From Bradyrhizobium sp. Y36 (GTDB lineage: Bacteria; Pseudomonadota; Alphaproteobacteria; Rhizobiales; Xanthobacteraceae): 64,000 nt of DNA. Position 1 is the stretch's first letter. Every line of letters starts with the position of its first letter. Both the position numbers and the translations under genes were made by a program. The notes under the pieces are model-generated. The model worked only from the letters and a program-made list of their open reading frames with translations, was not told where the DNA came from and did no database searches. The stretch lies in the NCBI RefSeq assembly GCF_002531575.1, contig NZ_NWTI01000004.1:350164-414163 (forward strand), in the 5' to 3' direction. This document shows, piece after piece, positions 16,751 to 24,935 of the stretch.

Positions 16751-17062
16751 ATGCAGATGTTTGCCAAGAAGCGGATCGAAATCCTGATCGAACGGGCTGT
16801 GCTGAAGCGGCTGACCGAGGAACTCGAGCGCACGGGCGTGAGCGGCTATTCCGTGGCTCCGCTCGCCGGCGGGCGCGGCCGAGCCGGCCGATGGGAAGCG
16901 GACGGCCAGATCGGCGATGCCGCCGGGATGTTCGCGCTGTGGTGTATCGTCGATGCGGCTCGGCTGGACGAACTGCTGCAGGTCGTCTTCGCCATCGTCG
17001 CCCGGCAGGTGGGCCTTGTTTCCGTCAGTGACGTCCAGGTGGTGCGGCCGGAGCGATTTTGA
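16751..17062 (+). CDS. sbtB: PII-like protein, SbtB type
   Basis: 103 aa, with the ferredoxin-like PII fold pattern: a beta strand (KKRIEILIERAVL), helix, then TGVSGYSVAPLAGGRGRAG (B-loop/T-loop region) and a C-terminal IVARQVGLVSVSDVQVV strand. In cyanobacteria SbtB binds adenine nucleotides, including cAMP, and gates SbtA. The protein ends at PERF and lacks the Cys-containing C-terminal loop of some cyanobacterial SbtB proteins. GAGGACAGC precedes the ATG. The 7-bp spacing to sbtA indicates an operon. Confidence 0.85.
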   Translation: MQMFAKKRIEILIERAVLKRLTEELERTGVSGYSVAPLAGGRGRAGRWEADGQIGDAAGMFALWCIVDAARLDELLQVVFAIVARQVGLVSVSDVQVVRPERF

Positions 17063-17234
17063 GGGCGGCCAAGGGCCGTCAAGGGCCGTCCGTCGCGACC
17101 CCGCGTTCCGGAACAAGCGGCCCTGCCCCGCCAAATCGGACGTGGACCCGATGGCGAAATCGTTGCAAAAGGGCGTCCCGAGGCGGCGGCGGCCGGTCTG
17201 CCAAGCCTCTGGAAAACGTCGACTTTTGGAAGAA

Positions 17235-17311
17235 TGGTCGGAGTGGCAGGATTCGAACCTGCGACCCCTGCGTCCCGAACGCAGTGCTCTACCGGGCTGA
17301 GCCACACTCCG
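17235..17311 (-). tRNA. tRNA-Pro (anticodon CGG)
   Basis: Complete cloverleaf on the minus strand: acceptor CGGAGTG/CACTCCG, D arm GCTCAGCCCGGTAGAGC, anticodon stem CTGCG/CGCAG with loop TTCGGGA (anticodon CGG), T arm GCAGG-TTCGAAT-CCTGC, and encoded CCA (TGG at 17235-17237 on the plus strand). It sits between sbtB and tsaC and is read against both. Confidence 0.96.
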
Positions 17312-17361
17312 ACAAGAGGCCGGCTTATAGCGTCGGGTTTGGCGCACCGCAAGCGGCCGAG

Positions 17362-18369
17362 ATGAGGAATTTTGCCCCTGTGAAAACGGGCCTTCAAACG
17401 CTGATTCTACCGGCCGGCGCGGCCGGCGCGGAGGCTGCCGCCCGGACTCTGGCGGCTGGCGGGCTGGTCGCGTTTCCGACCGAGACCGTCTACGGGCTCG
17501 GCGCGGACGCCGCCAACGCGGCCGCGATCGCCCATCTCTACGCCGCCAAGGGGCGACCGGCCTTCAATCCGCTGATTGCCCATGTGCCTGATATCGCGGC
17601 GGCCCGTCGGATCGGGCGATTCGACGCGCGGGCCCAAAAGCTGGCCGAGGCGTTCTGGCCGGGGCCGCTGACGCTGGTGGTGCCGAAGACGGAGGGCTGC
17701 CCGGTGGCGGATCTCGCCACCGCCGGCCTCGACACGGTCGCGATCCGCATTCCCGCCCACCCCGTGGCGGAGGCGATCCTGCGCGCGTTCGGCGGGGCGG
17801 TGGTGGCGCCATCCGCCAACATCTCCGGCCACGTCTCGCCGACGCTGGCGGCCCATGTCGAGAGCGACCTGTCGGGGCGGATCGACCTGATCGTCGACGG
17901 CGGGCCTGTCGCGGTCGGCGTCGAATCGACCATTGTCGGCTGCTTCGACGCGCCGATGCTGCTGCGGCCCGGCGGGCTGTCGCGCGAGCGGATCGAGGCC
18001 GTGCTGGGCGCGAGCCTGGCGCGGCCGCCGGCAGAAGCCGAGAGCAATGACAACCGGCCGCTGGCGCCGGGCATGCTGGCCTCCCATTACGCGCCGCGCG
18101 CGCCTGTGCGCCTACGCGCGCGAGAGGTTGCGCCGGGTGAAGCGCTGCTGGCATTCGGACCGGCGCGGCTGCCCGGCATGGCGACCGCCACCGCCGTCAT
18201 GAATCTGTCGCCCACCGGTGATCTCGATGAAGCCGCCGCCAATTTGTTCGGCTATCTTCGCGCGCTCGATGCGAAGGGGCCGCGGGCGATTGCGGTGATG
18301 ACGGTGCCTGAGGATGGACTCGGCGAAGCGATCAACGACCGGCTGCGCCGGGCTGCCGTGGCGAGATGA
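17362..18369 (+). CDS. tsaC: L-threonylcarbamoyladenylate synthase
   Basis: TsaC/Sua5 enzyme, 335 aa, which makes threonylcarbamoyl-AMP from Thr, bicarbonate and ATP for the t6A37 modification of ANN-decoding tRNAs. The YrdC domain covers about residues 20-205, with VAFPTETVYGLGADA, the AAKGRPAFNPL nucleotide motif and APSANISG; the C-terminal Sua5 domain (LAPGMLASHYAPRAPVRL to the end) makes it the long Sua5-like form. The start is ambiguous: ATG at 17362 (used here) or an in-frame GTG at 17380 with GAGGA upstream. Confidence 0.93.
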   Translation: MRNFAPVKTGLQTLILPAGAAGAEAAARTLAAGGLVAFPTETVYGLGADAANAAAIAHLYAAKGRPAFNPLIAHVPDIAAARRIGRFDARAQKLAEAFWPGPLTLVVPKTEGCPVADLATAGLDTVAIRIPAHPVAEAILRAFGGAVVAPSANISGHVSPTLAAHVESDLSGRIDLIVDGGPVAVGVESTIVGCFDAPMLLRPGGLSRERIEAVLGASLARPPAEAESNDNRPLAPGMLASHYAPRAPVRLRAREVAPGEALLAFGPARLPGMATATAVMNLSPTGDLDEAAANLFGYLRALDAKGPRAIAVMTVPEDGLGEAINDRLRRAAVAR

Positions 18370-18391
18370 GAGTGGAAGAAGAGACGCGACA

Positions 18392-19819
18392 ATGAACATC
18401 AATCAATCCGCCCCCCCTCCGCTTGCATCCGAGCTGATCGCGCAATTCCGCGAGATCGTCGGCGAGCGCCACGCGATCACCGATGCGACCGACATCCAGC
18501 CTTACGTCACCGAGGAGCGCAATCTGTTCCACGGCCGCTCGCCGCTGGTGCTGCGCCCGGGCTCGACCGCGGAGGTCTCCGCGATCTGCAAGCTCGCCTC
18601 CGCGCACAGAATCGCGCTGGTGCCGCAGGGCGGCAACACCGGGCTGGTCGGCGGCCAGACCCCGCACAACGGCGAGGTCGTGGTGTCGCTGCGCCGGCTC
18701 GACAAGATCCGCGAGGTCGACACCGCCTCCAACACGATGACGTGCGAAGCCGGCGTGGTGCTGCAGATCGCGCAGCAAAAGGCGTCCGACGCGGACCGGC
18801 TGTTTCCGCTGTCGCTCGGCGCGGAGGGCAGCTGCACCATCGGCGGCAATCTCTCCACCAATGCCGGCGGCACCGCCGCGCTCGCCTATGGCGTCGCGCG
18901 CGAGATGGCGCTGGGGCTGGAAGTGGTGCTCGCCGACGGGCGCGTGCTCAACGTGCTGTCGAAGCTGAAGAAGGACAACACCGGCTACAATCTGCACAAC
19001 CTCTTCATCGGCGCCGAAGGCACGCTGGGCATCATCACCGCGGCGACGCTCAAGCTGTTTCCGAAACCGCGTTCGGTCGAGACCGCCTATGTCGGGCTGA
19101 AATCGCCGGCCGCGGCGCTGAAGCTGCTGACGATCGCGCAAGGCGAAGCGGCGAACGCGCTGACGAGCTTCGAATTGCTGTCGGAGATGGCGGTGGATTT
19201 CTCGGTCCGCCACGGCATCGACGTGCGCGATCCGCTCTCGGAGAAGCATCCCTGGTACGTGCTGATGGAATTGTCCTCCCCCGGCGACGACGCCCGCACG
19301 CCGCTGGAGACGATCCTCGCCCGCGCCATGGAGGAGGAGATCGTCGACGACGCCGTGATTGCGGCGAGCCTTTCCCAGCGCAACAATTTCTGGAAGCTGC
19401 GCGAGGAGATGTCGGCGGCGCAGAAGCCCGAGGGCGGCTCGATCAAGCACGACATCTCCGTGCCGATCGCCGCGGTGCCTGCGTTCATCGCGGAAGCCAA
19501 CGCCGCCGTGGTCAAGCTGATCCCGGGCGCGCGCCCGGTGCCGTTCGGCCATCTCGGCGACGGCAATCTGCATTACAATGTCAGCCAGCCCGTCGGCGCC
19601 GACACGGCCGATTACCTCGCGCGCTGGCACGACATGAACGCCGTGGTGTTCGAGATCGTGCTGCGCATGGGCGGCTCGATCTCGGCCGAGCACGGCATCG
19701 GCGTGCTCAAGCGCGACGAGCTGCCCGACGTCAAGGACAAGACCGCGATCGAGCTGATGCGCGCGATCAAGGCGATGCTCGATCCGCTCGGCATCATGAA
19801 TCCGGGGAAGGTGCTGTGA
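18392..19819 (+). CDS. FAD-linked oxidase (D-2-hydroxyacid dehydrogenase type)
   Basis: 475 aa. An N-terminal FAD-binding PCMH domain (about residues 45-225: LVPQGGNTGLVGGQTP, SLGAEGSCTIGGNLSTNAGG) and a C-terminal FAD-oxidase domain with FGHLGDGNLHYNV and the terminal GSISAEHGIGVLKRDELP. This places it with D-lactate, D-2-hydroxyglutarate and glycolate (GlcD) dehydrogenases. No GlcE/GlcF partner follows, which favours a single-subunit D-2-hydroxyglutarate-like dehydrogenase. It overlaps the following GNAT gene by 4 bp. Confidence 0.9.
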   Translation: MNINQSAPPPLASELIAQFREIVGERHAITDATDIQPYVTEERNLFHGRSPLVLRPGSTAEVSAICKLASAHRIALVPQGGNTGLVGGQTPHNGEVVVSLRRLDKIREVDTASNTMTCEAGVVLQIAQQKASDADRLFPLSLGAEGSCTIGGNLSTNAGGTAALAYGVAREMALGLEVVLADGRVLNVLSKLKKDNTGYNLHNLFIGAEGTLGIITAATLKLFPKPRSVETAYVGLKSPAAALKLLTIAQGEAANALTSFELLSEMAVDFSVRHGIDVRDPLSEKHPWYVLMELSSPGDDARTPLETILARAMEEEIVDDAVIAASLSQRNNFWKLREEMSAAQKPEGGSIKHDISVPIAAVPAFIAEANAAVVKLIPGARPVPFGHLGDGNLHYNVSQPVGADTADYLARWHDMNAVVFEIVLRMGGSISAEHGIGVLKRDELPDVKDKTAIELMRAIKAMLDPLGIMNPGKVL

Positions 19820-20271
19820 GCGCCTCTTCCGCTCCGCTCGCGATCTCCGCGATCGATGACCCCGACGTCGAAACGGTCGTCGCGCTGTGGCAGCGCTGCG
19901 GCCTGACGCGGCCCTGGAACGATCCGCATGCCGACATCGCGCTGGCGCGGCGGCGCGACAATTCCACCGTGCTGGTCGGCCGCGATGGCGGCGCGATCGT
20001 CGCGACCGTCATGGTCGGCCATGACGGCCATCGCGGCTGGGTCTATTACGTCGCGGTCGATCCCGACACCCGCAAGCGCGGCCATGGCCGCGTCATCATG
20101 GCGGCGGCGGAGGACTGGCTGCGCGCGGCCGGAATTTCGAAGCTGCAGCTGCTGGTCCGCCGCGAGAACGCGCAGGCCAACGCGTTCTACGGCTCGCTCG
20201 GCTTCGAGCTGTCGACCTCCGTGATGTTCCAGAAATGGCTCGACGGCCGCGCCCCCACGCCAAGCAATTGA
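19816..20271 (+). CDS. GNAT family N-acetyltransferase
   Basis: 151 aa from a GTG at 19816 that overlaps the preceding stop (GTGA), so it is translationally coupled to the FAD oxidase. The acetyl-CoA site VYYVAVDPDTRKRGHGRVIM (V-x-P-x-x-R-x-x-G-x-G/A pattern) is at about residues 75-95 and the closing ENAQANAFYGSLGFE near 120-135. It resembles the YpeA-type GNAT group. Substrate unknown. Confidence 0.88.
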   Translation: MSASSAPLAISAIDDPDVETVVALWQRCGLTRPWNDPHADIALARRRDNSTVLVGRDGGAIVATVMVGHDGHRGWVYYVAVDPDTRKRGHGRVIMAAAEDWLRAAGISKLQLLVRRENAQANAFYGSLGFELSTSVMFQKWLDGRAPTPSN

Positions 20272-20281
20272 GAATCCTGCC

Positions 20282-20863
20282 ATGACCATTTCCGACCGCG
20301 TCCGCATCAAGGACGTCCGCGTGCTCTCGGACGGCTGGACCACGCTGAAGAACACCACGTTCGAGTACCGGCGCGCCAGCGGCGAATGGCAGACGCAGCA
20401 CCGTGAGACCTATGAGCGCGACAACGCCGCCGCCGTGCTGCCCTACAATCTCGCGGGGCGCACCGTGATCCTGGTGCGCCAGTTCCGCCTGCCCGCCTTC
20501 ATCCGCGGCTATGACGAGCTTCTGATCGAGGCCGCCGCCGGCGTGCTCGACAACGCCGAGCCCGAGGAGCGCATCCGCGCCGAGGCGGAGGAAGAGACCG
20601 GCTATCGCCTGCATCACGTCCACAAGGTGTTCGAGGCCTTCATGAGCCCCGGCGCCATCACCGAGAAGCTGCACTTCTTCGTCGCTGAATACGAGCCTTC
20701 GATGCGGGTCAGCGACGGCGGCGGCCTCGAGCACGAGGGCGAGGACATCGAGGTGCTGGAGCTGTCGATCGACGAGGCGCTGGCGATGATCGCCGACGGC
20801 CGCATCATCGACGCCAAGGCGATCATGCTGCTGCAATACGCAGCGCTGCACGTGTTCAGGTGA
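20282..20863 (+). CDS. NudK-type Nudix hydrolase (GDP-mannose pyrophosphatase-like)
   Basis: 193 aa. The Nudix box AGVLDNAEPEERIRAEAEEE (about residues 85-105), continued by TGY, has the same spacing as E. coli NudK, and the N-terminal half (ISDRVRIKDVRVLSDGWTTLKNTTFEYRR, split family signature) and C-terminal LEHEGEDIEVLELS also fit. NudK hydrolyses GDP-mannose to GMP and mannose 1-phosphate. It follows the GNAT gene by 10 bp and probably ends this three-gene unit. A long palindromic repeat starts directly at its stop. Confidence 0.88.
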   Translation: MTISDRVRIKDVRVLSDGWTTLKNTTFEYRRASGEWQTQHRETYERDNAAAVLPYNLAGRTVILVRQFRLPAFIRGYDELLIEAAAGVLDNAEPEERIRAEAEEETGYRLHHVHKVFEAFMSPGAITEKLHFFVAEYEPSMRVSDGGGLEHEGEDIEVLELSIDEALAMIADGRIIDAKAIMLLQYAALHVFR

Positions 20864-20864
20864 C

Positions 20865-21022
20865 ACCCTCCCCTGGAGGGGGAGGGTCGGCTCACATTGA
20901 GCGCAGCGAAATGTGAGACGGGGTGGGGTGACGGTCTCTCCTCGTCCACGGTGCCCGTGTGGAGAGATCACCCCACCCCGCTCGCGCTTCGCGCGATCGA
21001 CCCTCCCCCTCCAGGGGAGGGT
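20865..21022. repeat. palindromic intergenic repeat, family D (ACCCTCCCCTGGAGG)
   Basis: 158-bp element. Outer arms ACCCTCCCCTGGAGGGGGAG and CCCCCTCCAGGGGAGGGT, inner arms GGGGTGGGGTGA and TCACCCCACCCCG. It starts at the NudK stop codon and could act as its transcript end. Confidence 0.88.
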
Positions 21023-21139
21023 AAGAGACTTGCCGCTCTATCCTCGTCTGCAATCCTGTCCTGCGCTGGCCTGCCCCCGGTTGAGTAACCCCAAAACTAT
21101 CTCTAGTCTGGCCCCAACCAAGAACCAGGAGACGCGCCC

Positions 21140-22069
21140 ATGTCCGCGCCGCGCGACGATGAATTCGGCTTTGCGCCCGACTATGATGCCCCCATCCCCT
21201 ACATGCAGCGCACCCGCGATTATTACGCGGCGATCGGCTACACCACGCCGTATCGCTGGGCGCATTACACCTCAGCGCCGTTCCAGCCGCTGAAGAAGCC
21301 GCTGACCAAGTCGCGGGTGACGATCATCACCACGGCTGCGCCCTACGATCCCGCCAAGGGCGACCAGGGGCCGGGCGCGGCATATAATGGCGGCGCGAAG
21401 TTTTATCAGGTCTATGACGGCGACACGTCGAAGGAGCACGACCTTCGCATCTCGCATATCGGCTACGACCGCAAGCACACCTCGGCGACCGACAACGGCA
21501 CCTGGTTTCCGCTGCCACAGCTGTTGAAGGCGTCCGCCGCCGGCCGCATCGGCGAAGTGGCGCCGCGCTTCTTCGGCGCGCCGACCAACCGCAGCCACCG
21601 CGTCACGCTCGACACCGACGCGCCGGAGATTCTGGCGCGCTGCCTGGCCGACAAGGTCGATGTCGCGGTGCTGGTGCCGAACTGCCCGGTCTGCCACCAG
21701 ACCACCGCGCTGGTGGCGCGGCATCTGGAGGCAGGCGGCATTCCGACCGTGGTGATGGGCTGCGCCAAGGACATCATCGAGCACGCCGCGGTACCGCGCT
21801 TCCTGTTCTCGGACTTCCCGCTCGGGAACTCCGCCGGCAAGCCGCATGATGTGGCCTCGCAGGCGCAGACGCTGGAGCTGGCGCTTCTGCTGCTGGAGAC
21901 CGCGAGCGGCCCGCAGACCACGATGCAGTCGCCGCTGCGCTGGAGCGAGGATGCCTCCTGGAAGCTCGACTACAACAACGTCGCGCAGCTGTCGCCGGAA
22001 GAGCTGGCGCGCCGCCGCGCCGAATTCGACAAGCAGAAGGAGATCGCGCGCGGCAACCGCGCCGCCTGA
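21140..22069 (+). CDS. glycine/sarcosine/betaine reductase component B-like protein
   Basis: 309 aa. The segment SHIGYDRKHTSATDNGTWFP, followed by LLKASAAGRIGEVAPRFFG (about residues 105-146), and VLVPNCPVCHQTTALVAR (178-194) match the selenoprotein B family of glycine and proline reductases. The usual redox Sec site is Cys-Pro-Val-Cys here (C182, C185), so no selenocysteine is needed. No GrdA/GrdC, thioredoxin or selenocysteine genes are adjacent. It is followed after 38 bp by a class III CoA-transferase, suggesting a different, probably aerobic, role. Function unknown. Confidence 0.75.
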   Translation: MSAPRDDEFGFAPDYDAPIPYMQRTRDYYAAIGYTTPYRWAHYTSAPFQPLKKPLTKSRVTIITTAAPYDPAKGDQGPGAAYNGGAKFYQVYDGDTSKEHDLRISHIGYDRKHTSATDNGTWFPLPQLLKASAAGRIGEVAPRFFGAPTNRSHRVTLDTDAPEILARCLADKVDVAVLVPNCPVCHQTTALVARHLEAGGIPTVVMGCAKDIIEHAAVPRFLFSDFPLGNSAGKPHDVASQAQTLELALLLLETASGPQTTMQSPLRWSEDASWKLDYNNVAQLSPEELARRRAEFDKQKEIARGNRAA

Positions 22070-22107
22070 CGTCCTCCGACAACGACAATCAAAAAGGGGA
22101 GAGCGAC

Positions 22108-23301
22108 GTGACGCGACCGTTCGAGGGCGTGAAGATCCTGGACTTCACGCAAGTGCTGGCCGGCCCCTATGCGAGCTACCAGCTCGCGCTGCTGGGCGCC
22201 GACGTCATCAAGGTCGAACGGCGCGAGGGAGAGGACATGCGCCGCACGCCGCTCAGCCGCGAATGGGCCGAACGCGGGCTCGCCCCCGCGTTCCAGGCCA
22301 TCAACGGCAACAAGCGCAGCCTCACGCTCGATCTGCAGAAGCCCGAGGCGGTCGCGATCGTGAAGAAGCTCGCGGCGAGCGTCGACGTCGTCATGGAGAA
22401 CTTCCGCCCGGGCGTGATGGACAAGCTCGGCATCGGCTATGAGGCGCTCTCGGCGATCAATCCAAAACTGATCTATTGCGCGGTGTCGGGCTTTGGCCAG
22501 ACCGGTCCGGATCGCTTGCGGCCCGGCTATGACGGCAAGATGCAGGCGCTGTCGGGCATCATGGCCATCACCGGTCATCCCGAGACCGGACCGACCCGCG
22601 CCGGCTTTGCGGTGTGCGACGTGCTGTCGGGCGCCACTGCCGCGTTCGGCGTCTCGAGCGCGCTGTATCAGCGCGATCGCACCGGCAAGGGGCAGCTCAT
22701 CGACGTCTCCATGCTGGAGGCGACGATGGCGTTTCTGTCGGGACAGATCGCGGACTGGTCGGTCGCCGGGCATCGTCAGCAATTGTCGGGCAACCAGGCG
22801 GTGAGCCGCCGGACCACGGCGAATTTGTTCAGATGCGGCGACGGCCACATCCTGCTCGCCGTCAACAACGAGAAGCAGTACCGCGCGCTGATGGCCGCGC
22901 TCGGCCGCGAGGACACGCTCAGCGACCCGCGCTTTGCCGACTGGTTTTCGCGCAACGAGAACGAGCCGGCCCTGCGCGCCATCATCGAGGAGGCGCTCGC
23001 GGCCAAGCCGGCACGCGAATGGGAGACCATTCTGGAAGATGCCGGCGCCCCCTGCGCCAGCATCTGGAAGGTCGAGGAGGTGATCGACCATCCGCAAATC
23101 AAGGCGCGCGGCGCGATCCAGGAGCTGGACACGCCCTACGGCCGCCTGCGCTTCGCCGGCAGCGGTTTCAAGCTCGCCCATGGCGGCGGCAGGCTGGACC
23201 GGATGGCGCCGGAGCTGGGGGCGGACACGGATGCGGTGCTCGGCGAGCTGGGATTCGATGCGGCGGCGATCGCGGCGTTGCGGGCAAGTGAGGTCGTGTG
23301 A
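22108..23301 (+). CDS. CaiB/BaiF class III CoA-transferase
   Basis: 397 aa from a GTG with AAGGGGAGAG upstream. N-terminal LDFTQVLAGPYASYQLALLGADVIKVE, the segment VMENFRPGVMDKLGIGYE, then RPGYDGKMQALSGIMAITG, where Asp142 sits at the nucleophile position of the family, and VSMLEATMAFL. Family enzymes move CoA between carboxylic acids. The partner acid is unknown; the GrdB-like protein upstream is probably co-expressed. Downstream lie two palindromic repeats. Confidence 0.9.
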   Translation: MTRPFEGVKILDFTQVLAGPYASYQLALLGADVIKVERREGEDMRRTPLSREWAERGLAPAFQAINGNKRSLTLDLQKPEAVAIVKKLAASVDVVMENFRPGVMDKLGIGYEALSAINPKLIYCAVSGFGQTGPDRLRPGYDGKMQALSGIMAITGHPETGPTRAGFAVCDVLSGATAAFGVSSALYQRDRTGKGQLIDVSMLEATMAFLSGQIADWSVAGHRQQLSGNQAVSRRTTANLFRCGDGHILLAVNNEKQYRALMAALGREDTLSDPRFADWFSRNENEPALRAIIEEALAAKPAREWETILEDAGAPCASIWKVEEVIDHPQIKARGAIQELDTPYGRLRFAGSGFKLAHGGGRLDRMAPELGADTDAVLGELGFDAAAIAALRASEVV

Positions 23302-23323
23302 CGGTAGCGCCTCACACTCTTCT

Positions 23324-23467
23324 CGTCGTCCCGGGGCGCGCGTAGCGCGAACCCGGGACCCAAAACCACAGGATTGGGTTTGACGAAGACCGTAGTGAGC
23401 AGCTCGCGCCATAACCTCTCCCTGGGGTTATGGTCCCGGATCTGCGCTTCGCTTGTCCGGGACGACG
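23324..23467. repeat. palindromic intergenic repeat, family E (CGTCGTCCC)
   Basis: Arms CGTCGTCCCGGGGCGCGCGT and the diverged GCGCTTCGCTTGTCCGGGAC plus GACG, with inner CCATAACC/GGTTATGG pair. Related to 48320-48441 in outline, but diverged. Confidence 0.75.
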
Positions 23468-23489
23468 GCGGAGTAAATGGCATGCGCTC

Positions 23490-23578
23490 GTAGGGTGGGC
23501 AAAGCGAAGCGTGCCCACCATTGCATGTTGCGGAGAGAGGTCGTGGGCACGGCGCGTTGCGCCTTTGCCCACCCTACG
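23490..23578. repeat. palindromic intergenic repeat, family A
   Basis: Arms GTAGGGTGGGCAAAGCG and CGCCTTTGCCCACCCTAC, 89 bp. It lies only 22 bp after the family E element, and 10 bp beyond it the SRAP gene ends. Confidence 0.87.
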
Positions 23579-23588
23579 GCAGTGGCGA

Positions 23589-24353
23589 TCAGAACAACGA
23601 CCCCTGCCCGTCATCCGCCGGGCCGGCCGCAACCTTCCGCACAGTCTTCTTCGGCTTCATCGCCTCGGCCTCCGCCTCCATCTCCGCCGCGCTGATCGGC
23701 AGCACGAGCTGCTCGTCGTCATTGGCGACGCGGTTGACGCGGGTGGAGACGGGGTGCCAGGCGAATTCGCCGACGCGTGGCGCCGTCATCAGCGGCAGGA
23801 TCGCATCGACCTCATCGCCGCGGATGTCGAGCCAGCGCTCGAAATCGCGCTCGCTGATGGTGACGGGCACGCGGTCATGCAAGCTCGCGAGGTCCTCGCC
23901 CGCGGCGGCCGTGACGATCGCAACCGTGTCGAGCTCTTCGCCGTTCGGCCCGGCCCAGGTCTCGAACACAGCGGCGAACCCTAGCGGCGCGCCGTCGGCC
24001 CGGTGGATGAAGAAGGGCTGCTTGCGGCCGCCTTCGGACTTCCACTCGTAATAGCCGTCGGCGGGGATCAGGCCGCGGCGGCGGCGGATCGCGCGCTTGA
24101 ACGCGGGCTTCTCCAGCACCGTCTCGGAGCGGGCATTGATCAGGAGCGTAAAGCCCTTGGGGTCCTTGACCCAGCCCGGCAGCAATCCCCAGCGCATCAG
24201 GCGGAAATGGCGCGCACCATTCTCGACCAGCACCACCGGAATCGGTTGTGTCGGGGCGACATTGTACCGGGGCGGGAAGTTGGGCTGCTCGACATAGCCG
24301 AACAGTTGCCGCAAAGCCGCGGGGGCCGAAGTTATGACGAAGCGTCCACACAT
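23589..24353 (-). CDS. SRAP-domain protein (YedK/HMCES type)
   Basis: 254 aa. SOS response-associated peptidase family: these proteins crosslink covalently to abasic sites in single-stranded DNA through the Cys2 N-terminus. Visible active-site residues are Cys2 (MCGRFV), Asn73 (INARSET), Glu103 (DGYYEWK) and His159 (LHDRVPV). The long C-terminal extension ends QGSLF, resembling a beta-sliding-clamp binding peptide. It is divergent from the unknown gene at 24417 across 63 bp. No LexA box was recognised in that spacer. Confidence 0.94.
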   Translation of the reverse strand: MCGRFVITSAPAALRQLFGYVEQPNFPPRYNVAPTQPIPVVLVENGARHFRLMRWGLLPGWVKDPKGFTLLINARSETVLEKPAFKRAIRRRRGLIPADGYYEWKSEGGRKQPFFIHRADGAPLGFAAVFETWAGPNGEELDTVAIVTAAAGEDLASLHDRVPVTISERDFERWLDIRGDEVDAILPLMTAPRVGEFAWHPVSTRVNRVANDDEQLVLPISAAEMEAEAEAMKPKKTVRKVAAGPADDGQGSLF

Positions 24354-24416
24354 CGCAGGGTGTCTATATAGGGTCCGTTCAGGTCCTTTTAACCCCGAAC
24401 GTTAACACTGCGGCAG

Positions 24417-24917
24417 ATGAGCTCAACGGCCTCCCAACCCGCGCGGACGCATGTACAGACGGGCCCCGAGGCCGCCGCCTGGGCCGAGCGGCTGCGCGTG
24501 GCCAACATCAACCCGCGGACCGGCCTTGCCACTGACTATCTCAACCATTTCAATGAAGCCGTGATGCTCTTGGAGATGGTTCCGGACATGCCGGAATGCG
24601 CGGACGATTTCTTGACCTGGTCGCCGCTGTCCTATGCCGAGCATTTCACGGCCTCGAATTTCAAGGCACGCGACCTCGCCATCGAGGCCTATGAGAAGGC
24701 CGATCCCAGCGTCCGCGCCCAGTTCGACCACATCACCGATACCATGACCTCGATCCTGACCGCGGTCGGCTCGGCCATGCGCGAGGTCGAGAAGGACACG
24801 ACGCGCATCCGCCTCGCCGAGCAGGCCGCCCTCTGGGTCAAGCCGCTGATCGCGGCCTGCGGCGGCATCATCCATGGCGGGGCCGAAGCCGACGTCGACA
24901 CCATCATGGCGAACTGA
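24417..24917 (+). CDS. conserved-type hypothetical protein
   Basis: 166 aa starting MSSTASQPARTHVQTGPEA. Mostly helical, acidic, without signal peptide or membrane segments. A Trp/Tyr-containing stretch FLTWSPLSYAEHFTASNFKARDLA (about residues 65-88) and ALWVKPLIAACGGIIHGG near the C-terminus look like conserved features. Not recognised as a known domain; similar proteins occur widely in Hyphomicrobiales as far as I recall. Divergent from the SRAP gene and 18 bp before a Nudix gene, with which it may be co-transcribed. Confidence 0.75.
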   Translation: MSSTASQPARTHVQTGPEAAAWAERLRVANINPRTGLATDYLNHFNEAVMLLEMVPDMPECADDFLTWSPLSYAEHFTASNFKARDLAIEAYEKADPSVRAQFDHITDTMTSILTAVGSAMREVEKDTTRIRLAEQAALWVKPLIAACGGIIHGGAEADVDTIMAN

Positions 24918-24935
24918 GCCGGGTCTGTTCAGAAA

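Noticed and set aside
21140..22069. Selenoprotein reading of the GrdB-like gene
   Set aside because: Both positions in the redox site are Cys codons; there is no in-frame TGA or selenocysteine-insertion hairpin.
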